From Thauera sp. UBA6194 (GTDB lineage: Bacteria > Pseudomonadota > Gammaproteobacteria > Burkholderiales > Rhodocyclaceae), in NCBI GenBank assembly GCA_002422685.1, contig DITC01000068.1, forward strand, positions 1 to 34,093: a stretch of DNA of 34,093 nt, written 5' to 3'. Positions within the stretch are counted from its first letter, which is position 1; each line of letters starts with the position of its first letter. A program made the position numbers and the translations under genes. Shown in pieces: positions 33,979 to 34,093 of this stretch. The notes below the pieces were generated by a model that saw nothing but the letters and a program-made list of their open reading frames with translations, did not search any database and was not told the DNA's origin.

Positions 33979-34014
33979 CGCGCCCCCGAACATCCGAAGT
34001 CGGCGGGCGCGTTT
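33979..34014 (+). terminator. Rho-independent terminator of the carboxyltransferase operon
   Basis: A stem of CGCGCCC (33979-33985) with GGGCGCG (34005-34011), with further inner CCG/CGG pairing, is followed by TTTT. It lies 9 bases after the carrier-protein stop. Confidence 0.78.
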
Positions 34015-34015
34015 T

Positions 34016-34093
34016 GGAATGTGGGTTGACCGAGCACTTGCCGCAGCCTTCCGGAACGGTATGGAGGTTTTTTTTAGTCGACGTAAAACGCCC
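34016..34093. other. Right edge, nothing identified
   Basis: The last 78 bases hold a T-rich run near 34069-34077 and no recognisable gene. Confidence 0.5.

Noticed and set aside
1..34093. Mobile element, CRISPR array, tRNA or rRNA genes
   Set aside because: No transposase, integrase, terminal repeats, regularly spaced repeats or RNA-gene signatures were seen.

Overview
The window is GC-rich bacterial chromosome, most likely from a betaproteobacterium of the Rhodocyclales (Thauera/Azoarcus-like). This rests on the style of the PhaC, PhaB and PhaR proteins, the compact rluD-pgeF and bamD housekeeping block, and the set of osmolyte, polyhydroxyalkanoate and copper genes. The genus is an inference; no rRNA or tRNA gene is present to settle it. 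I found no insertion sequence, prophage, CRISPR array or RNA gene.

Layout. Positions 1-5891 hold a copper/silver export locus. On the minus strand are cusF, cusC, cusB and the start of cusA, which runs off the left edge. Divergently on the plus strand are a response-regulator gene with a large in-frame internal deletion (cusR remnant) and an intact sensor kinase (cusS). Two TTACA-N4-TGTAA-type boxes lie between the two arms. Positions 5775-7660 hold a flavin amine-oxidase-like gene and a cupin gene that overlap by 4 bases; the oxidoreductase also runs tail-to-tail into cusS. Positions 7904-13789 (minus) hold a Na+/H+ antiporter with a TrkA-N-like domain, a GlcD-type flavoprotein dehydrogenase, a patatin-like protein and rimO. 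Positions 13862-18168 (minus) are the polyhydroxyalkanoate cluster phaC - phaB - phaB - phaR, with terminators after both reductases and promoters before the second phaB and phaR.

Positions 18271-21191 hold a small two-helix membrane protein, pgeF and rluD (minus) and bamD (plus). Malate synthase G (glcB) follows at 21382-23565. Positions 23815-28760 (minus) are the N-acetylglutaminylglutamine amide (NAGGN) osmolyte operon asnO - ngg - M42 peptidase, preceded by an EamA-type exporter. Positions 30089-33970 (plus) are a four-gene biotin-dependent carboxyltransferase operon resembling transcarboxylase / methylmalonyl-CoA decarboxylase, closed by a hairpin terminator.

How the genes fit together. 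Several blocks act on acetyl-CoA and propionyl-CoA carbon: PHA synthesis, malate synthase and the carboxyltransferase operon. A 10-base motif, TTGCACTGCA, occurs upstream of both the second phaB and glcB, which hints at shared control. No wholly new system is evident. The most unusual items are the broken cusR beside an intact cusS, the carboxyltransferase operon with a soluble MmdD/E-like small subunit and a stub of the carrier domain on its 5S-like subunit, and the cupin/flavoprotein pair.
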